64,000 bases of DNA from Marchantia polymorpha subsp. ruderalis (lineage: Eukaryota; Streptophyta; Marchantiopsida; Marchantiales; Marchantiaceae): positions 11,358,501 through 11,422,500 of the forward strand of contig AP031351.1 in the NCBI GenBank assembly GCA_037833965.1, in the 5' to 3' direction. Shown piece by piece: positions 11,740-25,400 of this stretch. Made by a program: the position numbers and the translations under genes. The stretch's first letter is position 1. Each line of letters begins with the position of its first letter. Below the pieces are notes generated by a model. That model was not told where the DNA came from. It saw only the letters and a program-made list of their open reading frames with translations, and searched no databases.

Positions 11740-12820
11740 TTAAGAGCAAATGGATGTACAAGCTAAAAAAAACTATTAAATGACAAGAAAAGAATTTTCA
11801 AGTTAGATTGATGGCTAGAGGTTTCACAAAAAAAAATATTGTAAACTTTATCAAAGCTTTTTCACCTGTAGCAAAATATGTTACGAATTAAAAAACTTTG
11901 ATGTAGTTTACACTAGTTGAATTGTAGCAAACTATAGTAAAATTCAATGATATGTGCACTTGCTGCAATATTTAATCTGTTTATAGATACAATTGATGTA
12001 GTTAAAATATTTTTCTATGAATTTTGAAAGAAATTTTTTTTGTACATGAAACAATTTGATAAAAAGTATAAACAAAAATTGATTTGTAGATTGCTAAAAT
12101 CATTATATGAATTGAAGCAAATTCTTAAGTAGTGAATTGAAAAAATTGATAAGTTTGTAAAATCACAATGATTTCAACGTAGTGTGTACTATCCATGTGT
12201 ATACGTGAAGAAGTTGTAAATTAAGATTTTCAATCTCATTAGTTTATGACTCTAGGTGTATAATATGTTTATCTTGGCAAATGATCAATCCAACATTGAC
12301 AGTTGGAAGAACAAGATGAACTATGCATTCAAGATGAAGTACTAAGTAAGATCAAGAGTATATTAGGAATGAATATTCATGACAAATTAGATTTTTTATT
12401 TTTTTTATGATTGAGTCAAGGCAAAATTTTCAACACGTGTTTCACATGTTTAAACTGACAGATGTTGAAAATGTGTGAAATTTCTTTAGCAGCACACTTC
12501 AAATTTTATATAGCTCAATGTCAAATCAATACCATTAAGAAGAAAAAAGTCATCAATTTTCTGTAATAAAAAAGTGGTCAACCATTAATTTGATGATATA
12601 CACAAGATTTGATATTGCTCTAGCTATAGACAAAATGATGAGTACGTGTGAAATTTAGAAAAATTAGTTTGAATAGTAAAAAAAATGGATTTTAATTATC
12701 TGAAGAGTACTAAAGATTATTTTTTTGATGTCTTATTTGACAATGTCAAATACTTGGCAGTTTCCTTTGATGCTCACTATGGTATTTGTTAACATCTGAA
12801 ATGGATGTATTAATTGGAGA
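11740..12820 (+). mobile_element. Decayed Ty1/copia pol relic (reverse transcriptase region)
   Basis: Reading across frames on the plus strand gives the landmarks of a copia reverse transcriptase in the right order: GFTKKN followed by AFSPVAK (11856-11876; family GFTQ and TFSPVAK), LYELKQ (about 12103-12120; family LYGLKQ), a FKMK...ILGMNI block (about 12328-12375; family FEMKDLGE and ILGMEI), RFDIALA (about 12602-12622; family RPDIAYA) and YLKSTKDY near 12700 (family YLKGT). Stops and frameshifts interrupt every part, and the DNA is extremely AT-rich, as expected for an old, methylated and deaminated copy. No LTRs could be assigned. Confidence 0.7.
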
Positions 12821-14440
12821 TTTATTTTATAAAGTTTCGTGCCTAAGTACATAACCAAATTGAATTTTAGTGGCAGCAAAAACAGAAAAACAAACTATTT
12901 GGCTTGGGTTAGATTTAGAATTTTGCTAACCTCCATATTAGAAGTCAAAACGTAGTAACATTAACATTAGGTTCATAACATTATTTAGGTTTTTGATGAA
13001 ATTGATGTTCATGTGAAATTAGCGAATTAGTGACAAATCACATATATACATGTACGCCTTTTTTTTTATGAATTTGTGTTCTCAATTTTTTAGATAGTTC
13101 TCTTCATAATCCATATAATTAATGTACAAAAACTTTTATAAAAAAATTGAACATAGTACTTTCTTTAATCTAGATTTAGTTAAAACTAAATTGTAATCAA
13201 AATATGATAAAAAATTATTTTATATAAATTCAGAATATATAAAATATATAACAAAAAAATGCTAGTATATTCTATTTGTGATCTTCATTCAAAACTTGCA
13301 AAAAAGCATAATTTATGCTAAAAGTATTTGAGTGAATAAATTTGATCAACATATGATAAATTTAATCAGAATATGATAAAATAAATAAATAAAAATTCAG
13401 AATATATAAAATATATAACAAAAAAATGCTAATAAAATACAATTTGTGATCTTCATTCAAAACTTGCAAAAAAGCATAATATATGTTAAAAATATTTGAT
13501 TGAATAAATTTGATCAACACATTGATTTAATTTATTGTCATTATCGACTAATTAAATTCTTTTATAAAAACTTGCATATTTAATCACATGATATATATAA
13601 TGTTGGTGTGTTTCATTTTGTTGTCAATCTCTTGATTCATAGTAAAATATAAGACAATATGATTATCACAATGAAGATTAACATAGTGAATGTTTTCATT
13701 AAACAGTTTTTTCATGTAAAAACTTATATTGTACACATTCTATGAAAATCATCATGATTTTTAAATTTATCAAAATTTTCATTTCCTTGCTTAAGAGTTT
13801 ATTTCAATATGTATAACAACTTTAGCAATGTACAAACCAAAATTTTTTGAAATTTTTAATCAAAACCAATTAGTGTCTTATGTAAATTTCTTTCTTCACA
13901 AATCAATCAAAAAAAGTTATAATTATATTAATTTTTTTCAATGTCAAACTAAATATTGCAACAAATGCACAGATGTATTGTAAAATACTTTGATATTGAT
14001 GGGAAAATTTTGTTATAGTTTACAATTTATTCTTGTGTGAAAACTCTAATACTCAATCGGGTTTTGAAAATCTTACTCTTGTCATTTACTGTATTGTACT
14101 TTAATTTGTACATCAATCTAGTTTTGATTTTTTTAAAAATTCATTAGTTCTGTTATCCATTAATTGCAACTCACAATCTATAGAACTATCTTTCAAGTTT
14201 ATTTATTAAAGTTTGGATTTTTCTATCATATTTTTTTTTTTTAAATCAACGCAATGAAATTAACATCATGAGTTTCTTCAAAATCATAATCTTCAAAAAT
14301 TTATAATTTACATTTTATTAAAAGTTTTTTAATTTAATTTGATGCTAGTAACTCTACTCCACTTAAATATTAATCCAAAAGAAACAGCTTCCGTATTAAT
14401 CAACTCTACTCCACTCAAATCTTGAAACTGTAATGTTTCT
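12821..14440. other. AT-rich intergenic tract
   Basis: Very AT-rich, no open frame of note. Contains the 167-bp tandem duplication listed separately. Composition changes sharply near 14440, where the gene-rich island containing HIP begins. Confidence 0.5.
13195..13530. repeat. 167-bp tandem duplication
   Basis: ATTCAGAATATATAAAAT at 13228 recurs at 13395 (period 167 bp). The copies share long near-identical blocks, including GATCTTCATTCAAAACTTGC and AATAAATTTGATCAACA, and differ by scattered substitutions and small indels. The function is unknown; a local duplication in decayed transposon DNA is likely. Confidence 0.85.
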
Positions 14441-15404
14441 TGGTCTTTGCAGCAAAAGATTCCTTCGGTTAAAGATGAAATTTTGGTTAGATCCTAAATT
14501 TCTAGTTTTGTTGGTCTGGTTGGTTGATTAAACCCTAAACCCCGTAAAAGAATAATATTGTCTCGTTTTAATGTCCGCTAGTTCAGCGTTCTGAACCTTT
14601 ACTTGATGTCACCATGTTCCAGTATTAATGATGTTGGAAAGGGGAGGCAGCGACATAACCTGCACTTTCCTACAGTAACTACGTTCGAATTCTAGCTGCC
14701 ACGCAACTGTCTAAGCCTTCCAGTGCTGCCACTGTGCAGATGAACGATACATCCATCACTCCACAACTGAGCACCGTTAATGTGCTCAAGCTAGGAGACC
14801 ATCGTTTAAGACAGACAACAGACGCAACACCTCAATCAGTTCTCAAAAGACTGGCATTCTCCTTGAGACCTCGGCATTGTAGCTAAGTCAGATACCTTGT
14901 AAGCCTACGATTCCACCTCCATGGACCCTATGGAGTAGACCTGCCTCAATCTTGCAACAATCCGAGTGATCGTTTTGTACTACTTGCTATATCTGGCGAG
15001 TATAAAACGACGCCTGCACATCTTTCCCACTTCCTGATTGGTATGAAATAATCGTCTCCGCAAAGCTTCAACATGATCAAGAAGAAAAAAAAAACTGGTT
15101 CCATTGATAAACTCTTGTTTTACAGTCCTACTCCGTATTCATTCTGAAATTCTACAATTAACGACGCGGAAATTGGCACTTGGGAAGAATCTATGCGGAG
15201 CCTGGTAGGCATGTAGGGAGATAAGAATTCATGCTCTCCAACTCCTTTGAAAATCGAATGCCATATTAAAAAGAAGCTCACACGATACCTCCCACTCCGA
15301 CTCCAAAGTTTCTGAATCTTGGAAGCACTATATAACAGTAATCCCTACAATCAGTGGGACTAATCCTACCTCTACTTCTTCCTCTCTCACTACGTGTTGC
15401 TGGT
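14441..15404. other. HIP downstream flank with telo-box-like motif
   Basis: Base-balanced DNA downstream of the HIP stop codon, holding at least its 3' UTR. TAAACCCTAAACCCC at 14529-14543 is a two-repeat telomere-like stretch (telo-box AAACCCTA). No other gene is visible. Confidence 0.45.
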
Positions 15405-18400
15405 CTATGCTTCTGCGCCCGCATCGGCAGCACCTCCTGACATCTTGCTGAACATCTTAGCTATCACAGGTGCAACTTTAGGGTTGCCTTGATGCTTAGC
15501 AAGGTTGGCTGGATTCTTCATGACTGCACGCATTAGCACACAATAAAGCTTGAGGTAATGAATACACATATCTAACACGAGGGCTTCAATCAAACAAAAG
15601 AAGAGATATGAAGGAAGCTTAAAAGGAGACAACCGAATAAAAAGTTTTAAGTAAATGTCAAAGCTGTCGTGGCATGGTTGCTTACCATCTTGCAGTGCAG
15701 CCATAATTTCGGGATCTTGGAAAGCAGCCAATAAGTCAGGATCCTGCATCAGCAGAGAAGGAAAAGACAGTGACTTTAAGATAATAAGCTAGGTATGTGG
15801 AAGCTTAATACACATAATCAACTGACTCTTTCCGAGACTTGCACATAAACGTCAATAGTCATTTAGACTGGCTGCGCTCCTTCTTATTTAGAACTCTCCG
15901 ATACGTAGAAGAATTGCATCGAAGGTCGTTCAACTGAGAGTAAACTCTCCCGTGTCTGCCCAACTCGAGGATAGAAGTAAATCGTATAAAAAGATGGAAG
16001 ACTATGCAACAAATACCAAACACAAGGATAGTTTATCATCAGCTAAGAAGAGACAGAAGAGAGAAAAAGACAAACGCGCTGAAAGGAAGGACGGCGTAAG
16101 ACCAAAAAAAAACTTGAGTTAAAAATACTGGCTGGAAAAGGTGAAGAACATGTAAACAATCGCCATGCTTTCTGTCAACATCAACAATGTGAGTTTCGAA
16201 CACTGGTTGCTGCTGGCCAGCAGGCGAAAACTACCTATTAAAGTAAAAAAGAGAGGTTCAAGATTTTTAACCAAGTCTAATCGATATTAAGAGCTACAAA
16301 GCTCGCTTGCAGAAGTGCCACGATAAAAAGAAAACTAGTCCATAACCCCGTGAGAAAGTGAGAATCTTACACTCAAGATCTTACTCATGTCGATACCTCC
16401 GGGTCCTCCACCAGGCATCCCTCCTCCCATACCAGGCATGCCTCCGAACCCTGGCATCCCTCCCATGCCTCCAGGCATACCTCCACCCATACCTGGCATA
16501 CCTCCGAAGCCAGGCATGCCCCCAAACCCTCCAGGCATACCCCCGGGAGAGGCTCCTGGCCTCCTGCTCGAAGATGATTTCTCTTTTTTCTTTGCAGCCT
16601 CGTAAGCAGCCTGAACCACACCATACATTTATGTAAATAAGCTTCACTGGTCATAATCAGTACTAAGACCAACGGGAGATTCCCACCGTGCAAATTTAAA
16701 ACCGGTGACGTCCAGACATCGAGAGCTTCAAGTACGAGAAGATGGTGGTGAAACTAAGCCGACTAATACCTGTGCCTCTGCTTTGCGTCGCTGTCTATCA
16801 TTCTCGGCCTTCCTCTCCTCTCTTTCCTTACGCAAGCGGTCATACTTCCTCCTGTGCTCCTCAATTTTGTGGACATTTGGCTCCACCTGAAAGATCGAAA
16901 GTTTGAGACGTAAGTTAGAAAGTTGGCATCAACCATGTTCTTCATTTGTTCGGATATAAATGAAGTAAAGCCAACGATGTGAAATATAACTAAGACTTAA
17001 CGAGTCAAATTTCGGCAAATGATCAGCTCGGTCGGGTACAAGTCCTGAGAATAATTCTAAACACGTGCTCATCTATCAGAAACCGGTGCGATGATTCGGA
17101 AACATGTGGCAAATTCATCCACTGGAATAGACGAAGGCGACTTTGATAGGTGGGGTTAACCTTCTTCAAAATCACACCAATTTCTTCATCATAGTCTAAT
17201 TTGGAAGCTACATGAAGATCCTTTGCAGCTTCTTCCCACTCTCCAAGGAGAGCTTTCGCCTCCCCTCTCCACTTGTAACCTTTGGCAGAGTCTGGATTGA
17301 TCTGCGACATCCGCGAATCCGAGTGTTAATGTCCGTTTTGTATCGAATTCATAATCGATGCCTAGATTTAAGAGCGTTGCGGAATGATGCTGACACTCAG
17401 TGAAACCCTTCTCATCTGATCATGAGATTTAAGAACAAAATTTACAGGTTGATCAGCTATTTGGCGTCTTGAGAGAATGTAGATATATCAGACCAACTGG
17501 ACGAACTTTGATCCAAGAAAAAAGGTTAACCTTTCCTCTTTATCAAACTTGAGCAGGTTGTCCACCTTTATCAGTCTTTACATCTGTTAATCTTCAGGAA
17601 AGAGGGTTCTCTCAATAACCAGAGAAAGTTAGAAGAAGGAGCGCAAAGAAGTACCTTAATGGCAGCATCGGCGTCTCTTATAGCGGCATTGGGTTTCTTC
17701 ATCTTCAAGTAAACACTGGCTGCAAGTTCACTCACAATCAGAGACAGATACTATACATAGTCTTAAATTATTGGTAGTAACCAAACTAGACAGCACTCTA
17801 ACGAGATTGTTCATCAACTTGATTTCACCTCTGAATTTTTGAGACCAGAAACAGAGTTGCCAGCATATGAAGACGAAAGCTTTGGCGAACTATGTCCTGC
17901 CAGATTGACCAGCGATAACTTCCGCTCTAAGTGCACTATTAACAAATTTCGTAACAAATAATCTTCTTTCACTAAAAAGACATAGTATTTACATTGTCTT
18001 GCATTCTGAATTTCAGCAAAATAAGAAGTTAATCACCTCGGTTGGCGTAAAGAATTGACGATGTTGGGTTCGATAAAATGGCGTCGGTAAAGTGAGAGAC
18101 AGCCTCATCCATTTTGCCTGGAACAACAACAGATGAACATTAATATCATGCTTGCACTTGAAGAAGGAAACGTAGTGAAGAATGACAATGACTTCTTGGT
18201 TTTTGATAATATGCTCGCCTTCCATCATAGCATCCAAAGCCTTGCTCTTCGATTCCTGTGCAGCATCCCGCATCTCCTCAGTAACCTCGATTGATTGATC
18301 ACCCATCTGAAACACAAGAAATCCAAACAAATACATTCATCCATTATCAGTCACTAATCGACATGGTATACATACCTACAACTAATGATATCCTGTTAGT

Positions 18401-20510
18401 AAGAGGGAGGCCAAGAGGCCTAGCTACGATGGGGATGATGATTCGAAACAATGTTCGACATCATCATACAACGTTCCCACGTCTCCAAATTTGATGTTGC
18501 GATCAAATGGACTTTATCACGAGATCAAAGGCCCAGCTCTCCGATAATTGTATCTCCGCACTTCAACTAGTAGCACTACCGATAAATAGCGTACTGGTGA
18601 GCAGTTCAGACATCTGGATGGATGTTTTGACATTACTGATTCTCCATACCTAGTTGCTTCAACAGCATCCTAACACAGGTCTATCAAGAGTGATTTGTAA
18701 GATCACTCTTCCCTTAGGATTGCCAGACATTGAAAATCAGTAGAGTACGACAAATCCGTCTCGCATACCAGTAAGATGTTCCAGAGAGATAAATCTATGC
18801 TTCGATGACATTGAAGCACTCGCGCTTCAACATCATCAGAACAAACAACCATCTTTCCAATCACCCTGTTTTAATCTTTGGCCGTTATCCTCTCAAGCCA
18901 AGGACAAGCTCATCTATGACATCAGTCACGCCTTCTGAAGAATTGGAGGCTCACGCGCGCTGAAGTTTCGTAATTCAGTCCTTAATTTGAAAAAGAAGGA
19001 CCGTCTACTCTTTTCTGTCATAATCTTCCAGCCTCGGCGAGAACTTAAGAGTTGGAATTTTTTAAGCAATTTCAGAGTCCGACATACACCGACCTAACAC
19101 TACGTAACAGACTATAAAGTTGATAACTTCAGGAGAGAGGGATTTGGGCATCGATCACACTGAAGCTGCATACAGACGCGCTAAAATATCCTCTAAGAGC
19201 GAGCCATATGGTGTAGTTATCACCTCTCTCCTTGACGGAGCAATCAAGAATAGAGCATTCACCTTTTGAGGAGGTTCATTATCCGGAGCAGTGACTCCTT
19301 CATCATCCAGTTCAAGATCTGACTCCACTACTTCAGGGATTTCTTCTTCCCAGGCCTTAGGATTGGTGTCCGGCTGCTTAGGTGACCCAAACTGCTCTTC
19401 CAGTTCTGGCATGTCTGCGTCGCTATCTTCGCCAGATTCTTTATCCTGTCAAATTACAAGCCCACGCAACTAAGGGCACTTCAATTTTCACCACCTGAAA
19501 TCATCACAAAAAATCGCACATCTCTGTTTGCATTGGAGTTGATAACCTAAAACCTCAAAAATGTGAGGAGTGAAAGCTTGCGACCATACCCAGTTCACAG
19601 CATCGCTAGCTTTTGCAACAAACAAACTACTGGAAGGCTAAAAATGCCAATTTCAATTTGGAACCTCGTAAATTCTCAGAACATGAACGTGAGAAACAGC
19701 CAACAAATCCATAACATAATGTGTGCACGTATACTACTGGCTGCCGTGAAGGCCATGCTCCTCTTCATTTACAACATCACCAAACAAACTGTCTACAGCA
19801 GAACCAATCGTAAATTTGACCGGTATCTTCACGTCTCACAGTATGCTTGTAGGGTTTAGTAAAAATATGCAAGACTACTCAACATTCTCTGACACGCAAC
19901 TCCTCCAGTATGCGACAAAACTGAACTGTTATCCATGCTGGTTGGAAGTGAAAACGTACCAACAATGTTTCTTACACTTTTAAAAAACCTAGATCTTCTC
20001 ACTGCTAGATGATCACGAAGGTAATTTACCCATTCTGTTGCCTTTGGTTGTTCATTTTTCGCGTAGGCAGCAGCTGGCACCTTGGCTCCGAGCCTGCAAA
20101 GAGTCAATATTTTATTGAGTAAGAGGATGCCAGGAGAAAGTGAAGCAAAGCGTAGGCGAGTCAAGAAATCAAGGACTCAGAGGAAGGGGTAAACGTTCGT
20201 CGGGGGGAAAAGTCCAAAACGGTTTCAAATGCAGTCCCATATGGACGAAAAGCAAACTCCCAAAGCACGATCAACCGATCCTCGATGGAGAAAGGGAACG
20301 GCGATCAAAGCTGCTGGTTCTTGCACCTAGCAACCATAGGGCGAACAAGAAGACCGCAACTTACAACGAACGTCGCACGCACACACAAGAAAGCACTCAC
20401 TTCTCCAAATAGTTTCGAAAGAAGCGCAGCTGTGGGTTCTGCAGCAAAGACGGGTTCGCCTCACATTGCCCCACGAACAGCTTGAGCTCTGAGAGCTTGG
20501 CCGCGTCCAT
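15405..20510 (-). CDS. HIP: HIP/FAM10: Hsc70-interacting TPR co-chaperone, 421 aa
   Basis: HIP binds the Hsp70 ATPase domain and stabilises its ADP state in the cytosol. Eleven exons join in phase: 20510-20401, 20093-20030, 19445-19263, 18306-18219, 18117-18037, 17719-17655, 17301-17161, 16886-16770, 16610-16371, 15743-15686 and 15523-15405, totalling 1266 nt. The start is ATG at 20510-20508 ([10 protein letters not shown]). Domains: N-terminal dimerisation segment (residues 1-40), acidic linker (about 60-118), three TPRs (about 130-235; [18 protein letters not shown] opens the first), a highly charged helix (245-300; [17 protein letters not shown]), GGMP-rich repeats (about 310-357) and a C-terminal STI1/DP domain ([23 protein letters not shown] near 386). 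Length fits plant HIP proteins. One intron (18218-18118) appears to use a GC donor. RFC4 lies upstream on the same strand, 1.9 kb away. A cluster of GTAC motifs sits just upstream. Confidence 0.93.
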
Positions 20511-22448
20511 CGCTCGTGTGTCCGAGTCGAGTCCTGCCGATTGCACCGCGCAAGCTCTGTGTGGCCTCGCGCCTGCGTCTCTCCGTCGGTGAGCAACGAA
20601 CGCCCGAGAGGTTCGCGAGCAGCAGTGCAGGGAAGGACCAATTTGCGACACTCGATCTGATTATCGCAAGCAGCGAAACCTTCTCGCCTTCTCGCCACCC
20701 CGACCCCGACTCCCGAGCGCTCTATGTCCGAAGAGCCAGCAGCCCACGTGGGTCCCACCCGGATGGATATACGCATACTCCATACCATGTACGGTACGGC
20801 ACGGTACTTCTTTCTCTTCGCCTTCTCGACTCTCAACGGTTGCCGCCGCCATTCCAGTCTCGCCCGCGTACGTCCTACCGTCGTCTGTACACCGCGCCCT
20901 AACTTGTATACTACTTCTTTCGTCCCTCGTGGCGAATGACTCACGTACGGTACGTCTGATTAGGAGCCGTTTGCATGCTTTCGGAGCTTCATGTTCCGCT
21001 CCACGTACGTGTCCCGTTTGGTCGCTTACCTGCACAATCACCGAGTTACAAGAATGCTCGGAGTGTCCTCCTTCGTGGACGATTCTTTCCATTGGGCAGG
21101 AGCAAGGGAATCCGTATTTGACCGGCTCCTTGGCAGTGATTTGCATTTCTCGGGCCTTGGAATTCAAGACATGACCGATTTTTCTCCAGGGCAGGCAGGC
21201 CCCTTGAGCAAGAAACTGGTTTGGAACCGGGAGTGGGAGGAAGTTTATCGGGGATGTGGAAATGATAGAGTTTTGTAGTCCTTGTGAATTTTGCGCTCGG
21301 TGTGACCGGTAGTGTGGCACTGAACATGAATGTATCTGAAACAGTATGATGATGTTTTTTTAGGGCTCCTTTCAAGTAACTGAACAGGGTACTGGGTACG
21401 ACTCAATCAGACATGGCAAGCGTCGAGGCAAACAGCATAAATGTCCTGTATAGTCGTCACGTTATAGGCAGTGTCGATCTTTATCACCAATTTTTTCGTT
21501 AATCGGATGCATTCTGAAGCTACAACCTTGTCCTCAAGCCTGCGGCCAGAGACTGAAACTTGTCCACGTTCTATTACCCCTAATACTGGTTCTCAGATGA
21601 CTCTACATCACCGAGCTTTGGCTTCTCTACCGGTCTTAACTTCGTCCTAGCTCATCATTACCGGTGAGCCCCCGTTCCTCTCCACCACAATTCCCAATAT
21701 GTGGAGTTGTCTCTCTGTTCATTCTCCACGCAAACACTCACTGAGGTTACCTCTGAGGTAGGTCTCTCGACACATCACAGGCCCGGTGTCTAAATTGACG
21801 ATGATTGAACCTTGTTGTGTCACTCATGCCTGTGAAAGGCTTCCGCGTATTTGTCCATGATATTAACTTTCGGAGGTGTTCGTCATCTTGGCGCTTAATC
21901 AAATTGGACATCCTTTTGCACATTGAAGGTCTTCTTTTAATGTGAGCTGACAGCGCCCGAAATTTGAGACAACTCCCCTATGCTCCACGCTACGACATGC
22001 GCGTTGTTGCGCAAAAAGAACTACAAGAACTTCAGTTGTCTCGGAGAGTAAGGCAAGCATCAATAAATCGTGGAGTCCACTCCGAGCTCATGAAGTATGC
22101 AACGTAGTATCTCTTCTGGCTCAAAGGCCTTGCAAACAATGTCCATTTTCATCTAGTCGAATTTAGAATCTATTGAAGAGTGTAAAGGACAGTTGGTACG
22201 TCGCGTAGAACGTGGTCAAGCACTGATACTTCCATCTTCTATTTTGGTAATACGCAAATCCCTCTACCAGTTGTCGTCTCCCCTTCTTTAAACAGAGAAA
22301 TGATCGAAGGATTAATTTTAAACCATTCAAAAGCTGACCCCTAAAACATAACATATATCGTGGAGATGATGAACTTCAGTTCGTGCACTAAGGACGGATG
22401 TAATTTACAAGTCTACCCGCTAGTCCGTGCCAGTCGGGAGAATATACA
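20511..22448. other. HIP promoter region and RFC4 downstream flank
   Basis: Intergenic DNA between two minus-strand genes. The part next to HIP (20511-21300) is GC-richer and should hold its promoter and 5' UTR; it includes the GTAC cluster. The long minus-strand frame at 20661-21320 starts outside any recognised gene and has no family motifs, so I treat it as chance. The rest (21300-22448) should include the RFC4 3' UTR; nothing else is seen. Confidence 0.5.
20789..21008. promoter_or_regulatory. Cluster of eight GTAC motifs upstream of HIP
   Basis: GTAC occurs at 20789, 20794, 20804, 20868, 20887, 20945, 20950 and 21005, about 280-500 bp upstream of the HIP start codon. Fewer than one would be expected in 220 random bases. 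GTAC is the core bound by SBP-box (SPL/CRR1-type) transcription factors, including copper-response elements. That HIP is regulated this way is inference only. Confidence 0.45.
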
Positions 22449-25400
22449 CTAGAAGGCTGAGGTTTCTCGCGCTAAGTTACAAAAAGCTCCCAGAGTGTTA
22501 CTCGACACGTCCAGAAGTTGCAGAAACTCATCAGCTCCATCAATTAATGCCTGCCCAAAGCGGAACTCACCATTTTAGCCAAGAAAGAAATGTAGAAGCA
22601 TTACTGACTTCTCTACATAGGCACAACACCGTCAGCACTCGCTCTTTTGAGGAGCCCTATCTGGCGGTACATGCAGTCTAAGACAACGGGCCCATTAGGG
22701 GACACCTGGAAATGTATGACCTTTCAAGTGATTGCAAATCTGACATGCTTCCGAATGATAAAAAGCGGTCCCATACTACCTTGTCGGTTTCGGCGATTCT
22801 CTCTAATATTCGTGCCTTCTGTTCATCAGTGATATCAGAGGCTTTCACCACAATGTCAAATAACTGCAAGTCCGTTACACCTAATAGTAATCAGTTCTGG
22901 GCATCAATATTTGGAAAAGTAACAACATTCAACCTTAGATCCTTCCGTAGCTGAACGAGCGGAACTTTATAACAAAACCTAGAGTACTATCACTGTCAAA
23001 ATGGTCACCAGAGTCCATCTATCAATGGCATACCTGACTGAGAATCTGAGACGCTGGGTGCCCCTCCGCGATAATATTCGTTACAACACCTTGGGCCTTG
23101 TCGAACTGGCCACTCTTGCACGCAACCAGAAGCGAATCCAATATTTCGTCGGGAACGACCTTCGCAAAGACGTAGTAAGGTCACTGATTACACCGCAAAT
23201 AACAGAGTCGTGCGTACGAAGAGAAAATCAAAACTATTTCCATGATGGTTTACCACTCTGCACAAAGAGGAAAGTCCTTTCAAGCTAGACTCTCCAGTTC
23301 ATTGTAATAATTCCGAATTGCTTCTCAGTAAAAGTAGCATCGTGTAGTATTATTATGTTTTGAAAGTTAAGCAATAAACGGTGTAACTGACATACATCTA
23401 GATAGGCTCTTTGGCTACAAATCATTTAAGTTCAGTAATATAGGGGAGATAAAGGCATGACTGGAAGTACCCCGGAAACACTGATGATATTATCGCTTGA
23501 GATTGAAGATCCGTAGAGTCGTGCAGCGCTCTGCTCAGTGAAAACCGACTACAAGAGCTTAATGCTATGTGGACTGGTCAAAGTACAAGGTTCAGTTTGC
23601 CCATGAAGAGCCGAGGCTGATAACAATGAATTTGCAGTTTGATGAATGCGAAAGCATGGGGCGATCAGTCACAAGCGGAGGTTGCAATGATGGAGACCTG
23701 CAAGCAAGTAATTGCTCGTCGAAGATCCCCTCCAGAGACTTTGCTGAGAGTTGATAATGCCTACACCCGCCACAAAATATGCTGCAGGTTTCGTCAATAT
23801 AAGTAAATTCCACAATCCTTGTGAAGACATTTTGCAAGACAGAGTAATTTGAAGCAACCTTGCTGCAATCTGTAAACATACGCCAAACATATCGAAGACG
23901 CTTTCAGACGAAGGAAGGATACCGGGCAGCCCACATATGACTAATTTTTCACGAAAACACACCTCAGAGTTGAGTTGGATCCCTTCTTCTTGACAGACAA
24001 ACTTGATGCGAGTTGTCATAATTTCTTCATTGAGAGGTTTAAATCTATATTTTGCACAACGTGATGCCAGCGGTTCTATGATCCTGAAAAAGCAGTCAGG
24101 GAAAAATACAACCGTAAGGGAAACTAGTTAATTGAGTCTGCTCCAAAAAACGTGGGTCCATTGAGAAAGTAGTAGCTGAAGTACCTGCTCACGTAGTTGC
24201 AGATGAAGCAAAAGCGCGTCACTTTGGAGTAGGTCTCCATTGTTCTTCGCAGCGCGTTCTGCAAACCAGGAACATGTGTCGTATGTGTCACAAGGCATCT
24301 AGGAACTGAATAGGAATCAAGGTAAAACTGCAGTATTTAACTCGCTCCTGCATGAATGCTGAAAGTTCGCTAGAAAAATTTCTTTCAGAGAAGGCCAAAA
24401 AGTTGTACAGCATGTGGAGTACCTGAGCATCCTCAGTCATTGAATCCGCCTCATCCAGAATGATAATCTTGAAAGGAGGGCACGGATAGTCACTGCAATA
24501 AGAGGTTAGTCTTGGTATGAGCTAAATTTCGATGTTAACCAGAAACAAAAAATAATGAACTCCAGATTTTGATGGTTACTAAATCGTCCACGGGATGAAC
24601 CTACAGAACATATGCTCTACTGTCACGAGCTGGTGTGGTTTATTGTGCAAGGTGTGCCAGATCACGTAGGATGAATTTATTTCCATGTTAAGGACATCTT
24701 CATGTGCAGGACCCATGACACACTTAGAGATGAACAAATTTTCAATTGTAGGGTTACTCGAAGGACCCAAAAACTACAACAACGGTTCAGCAACACACCC
24801 TGCAGCATTAGAATTCCCCACTGCTATTGCAGCGAAGTCCTTGATTTTGGTGCGAACAACATTTATGCCTCGGTCATCACTCGCATTCAGCTCCAGAACA
24901 CGTGCTTTGTACAGCACTGGCCTGCATGACGATGTGGAGATAAGATGACTCTTCAACTCAAATCATCCTGAAGAAGAGTTGAATGCCGGAAAGCAAATCG
25001 GTGGAGCAAAGACCTCACCCGAATAATTGGTGCGCGAGTGCGAGAGCAGTGGAGGTTTTGCCAGTTCCAGGTGGTCCATAGAAGAGTAAGTGAGGAAGCT
25101 GAAGAATACCATCCGTTAGATATTATGTTTGAGCAACATGCTACAAAGAAGATCGATACAGCATATCATCACAATCTTTCAGAATCGCGGCCTGAACAAG
25201 AACAAAATCAGACTTCACGCCAATAGTGCTATACCCGAAAAGCTGCTCACATTTCCGGTCTCCAGAGTGTTCGTCAGAGTTCGAACGACTTCATCCTGGT
25301 AGGCAACATCTTTGACCTGTTTGGGACGGCTGCAACATCAACAATAGACGCACACGTCTCCGTTAGAAACATTACATCTACAAAATTGTTTTCTCCTGTT

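Noticed and set aside
16358..16636. Open frames on both strands over the HIP GGMP repeats
   Set aside because: Shadows caused by the repetitive GGMP codons; only the minus frame with AAYEAAKKK joins the spliced HIP frame.
20661..21320. 219-codon minus-strand frame upstream of HIP
   Set aside because: Compositionally arbitrary, no family resemblance, and located where the HIP promoter and leader should be.
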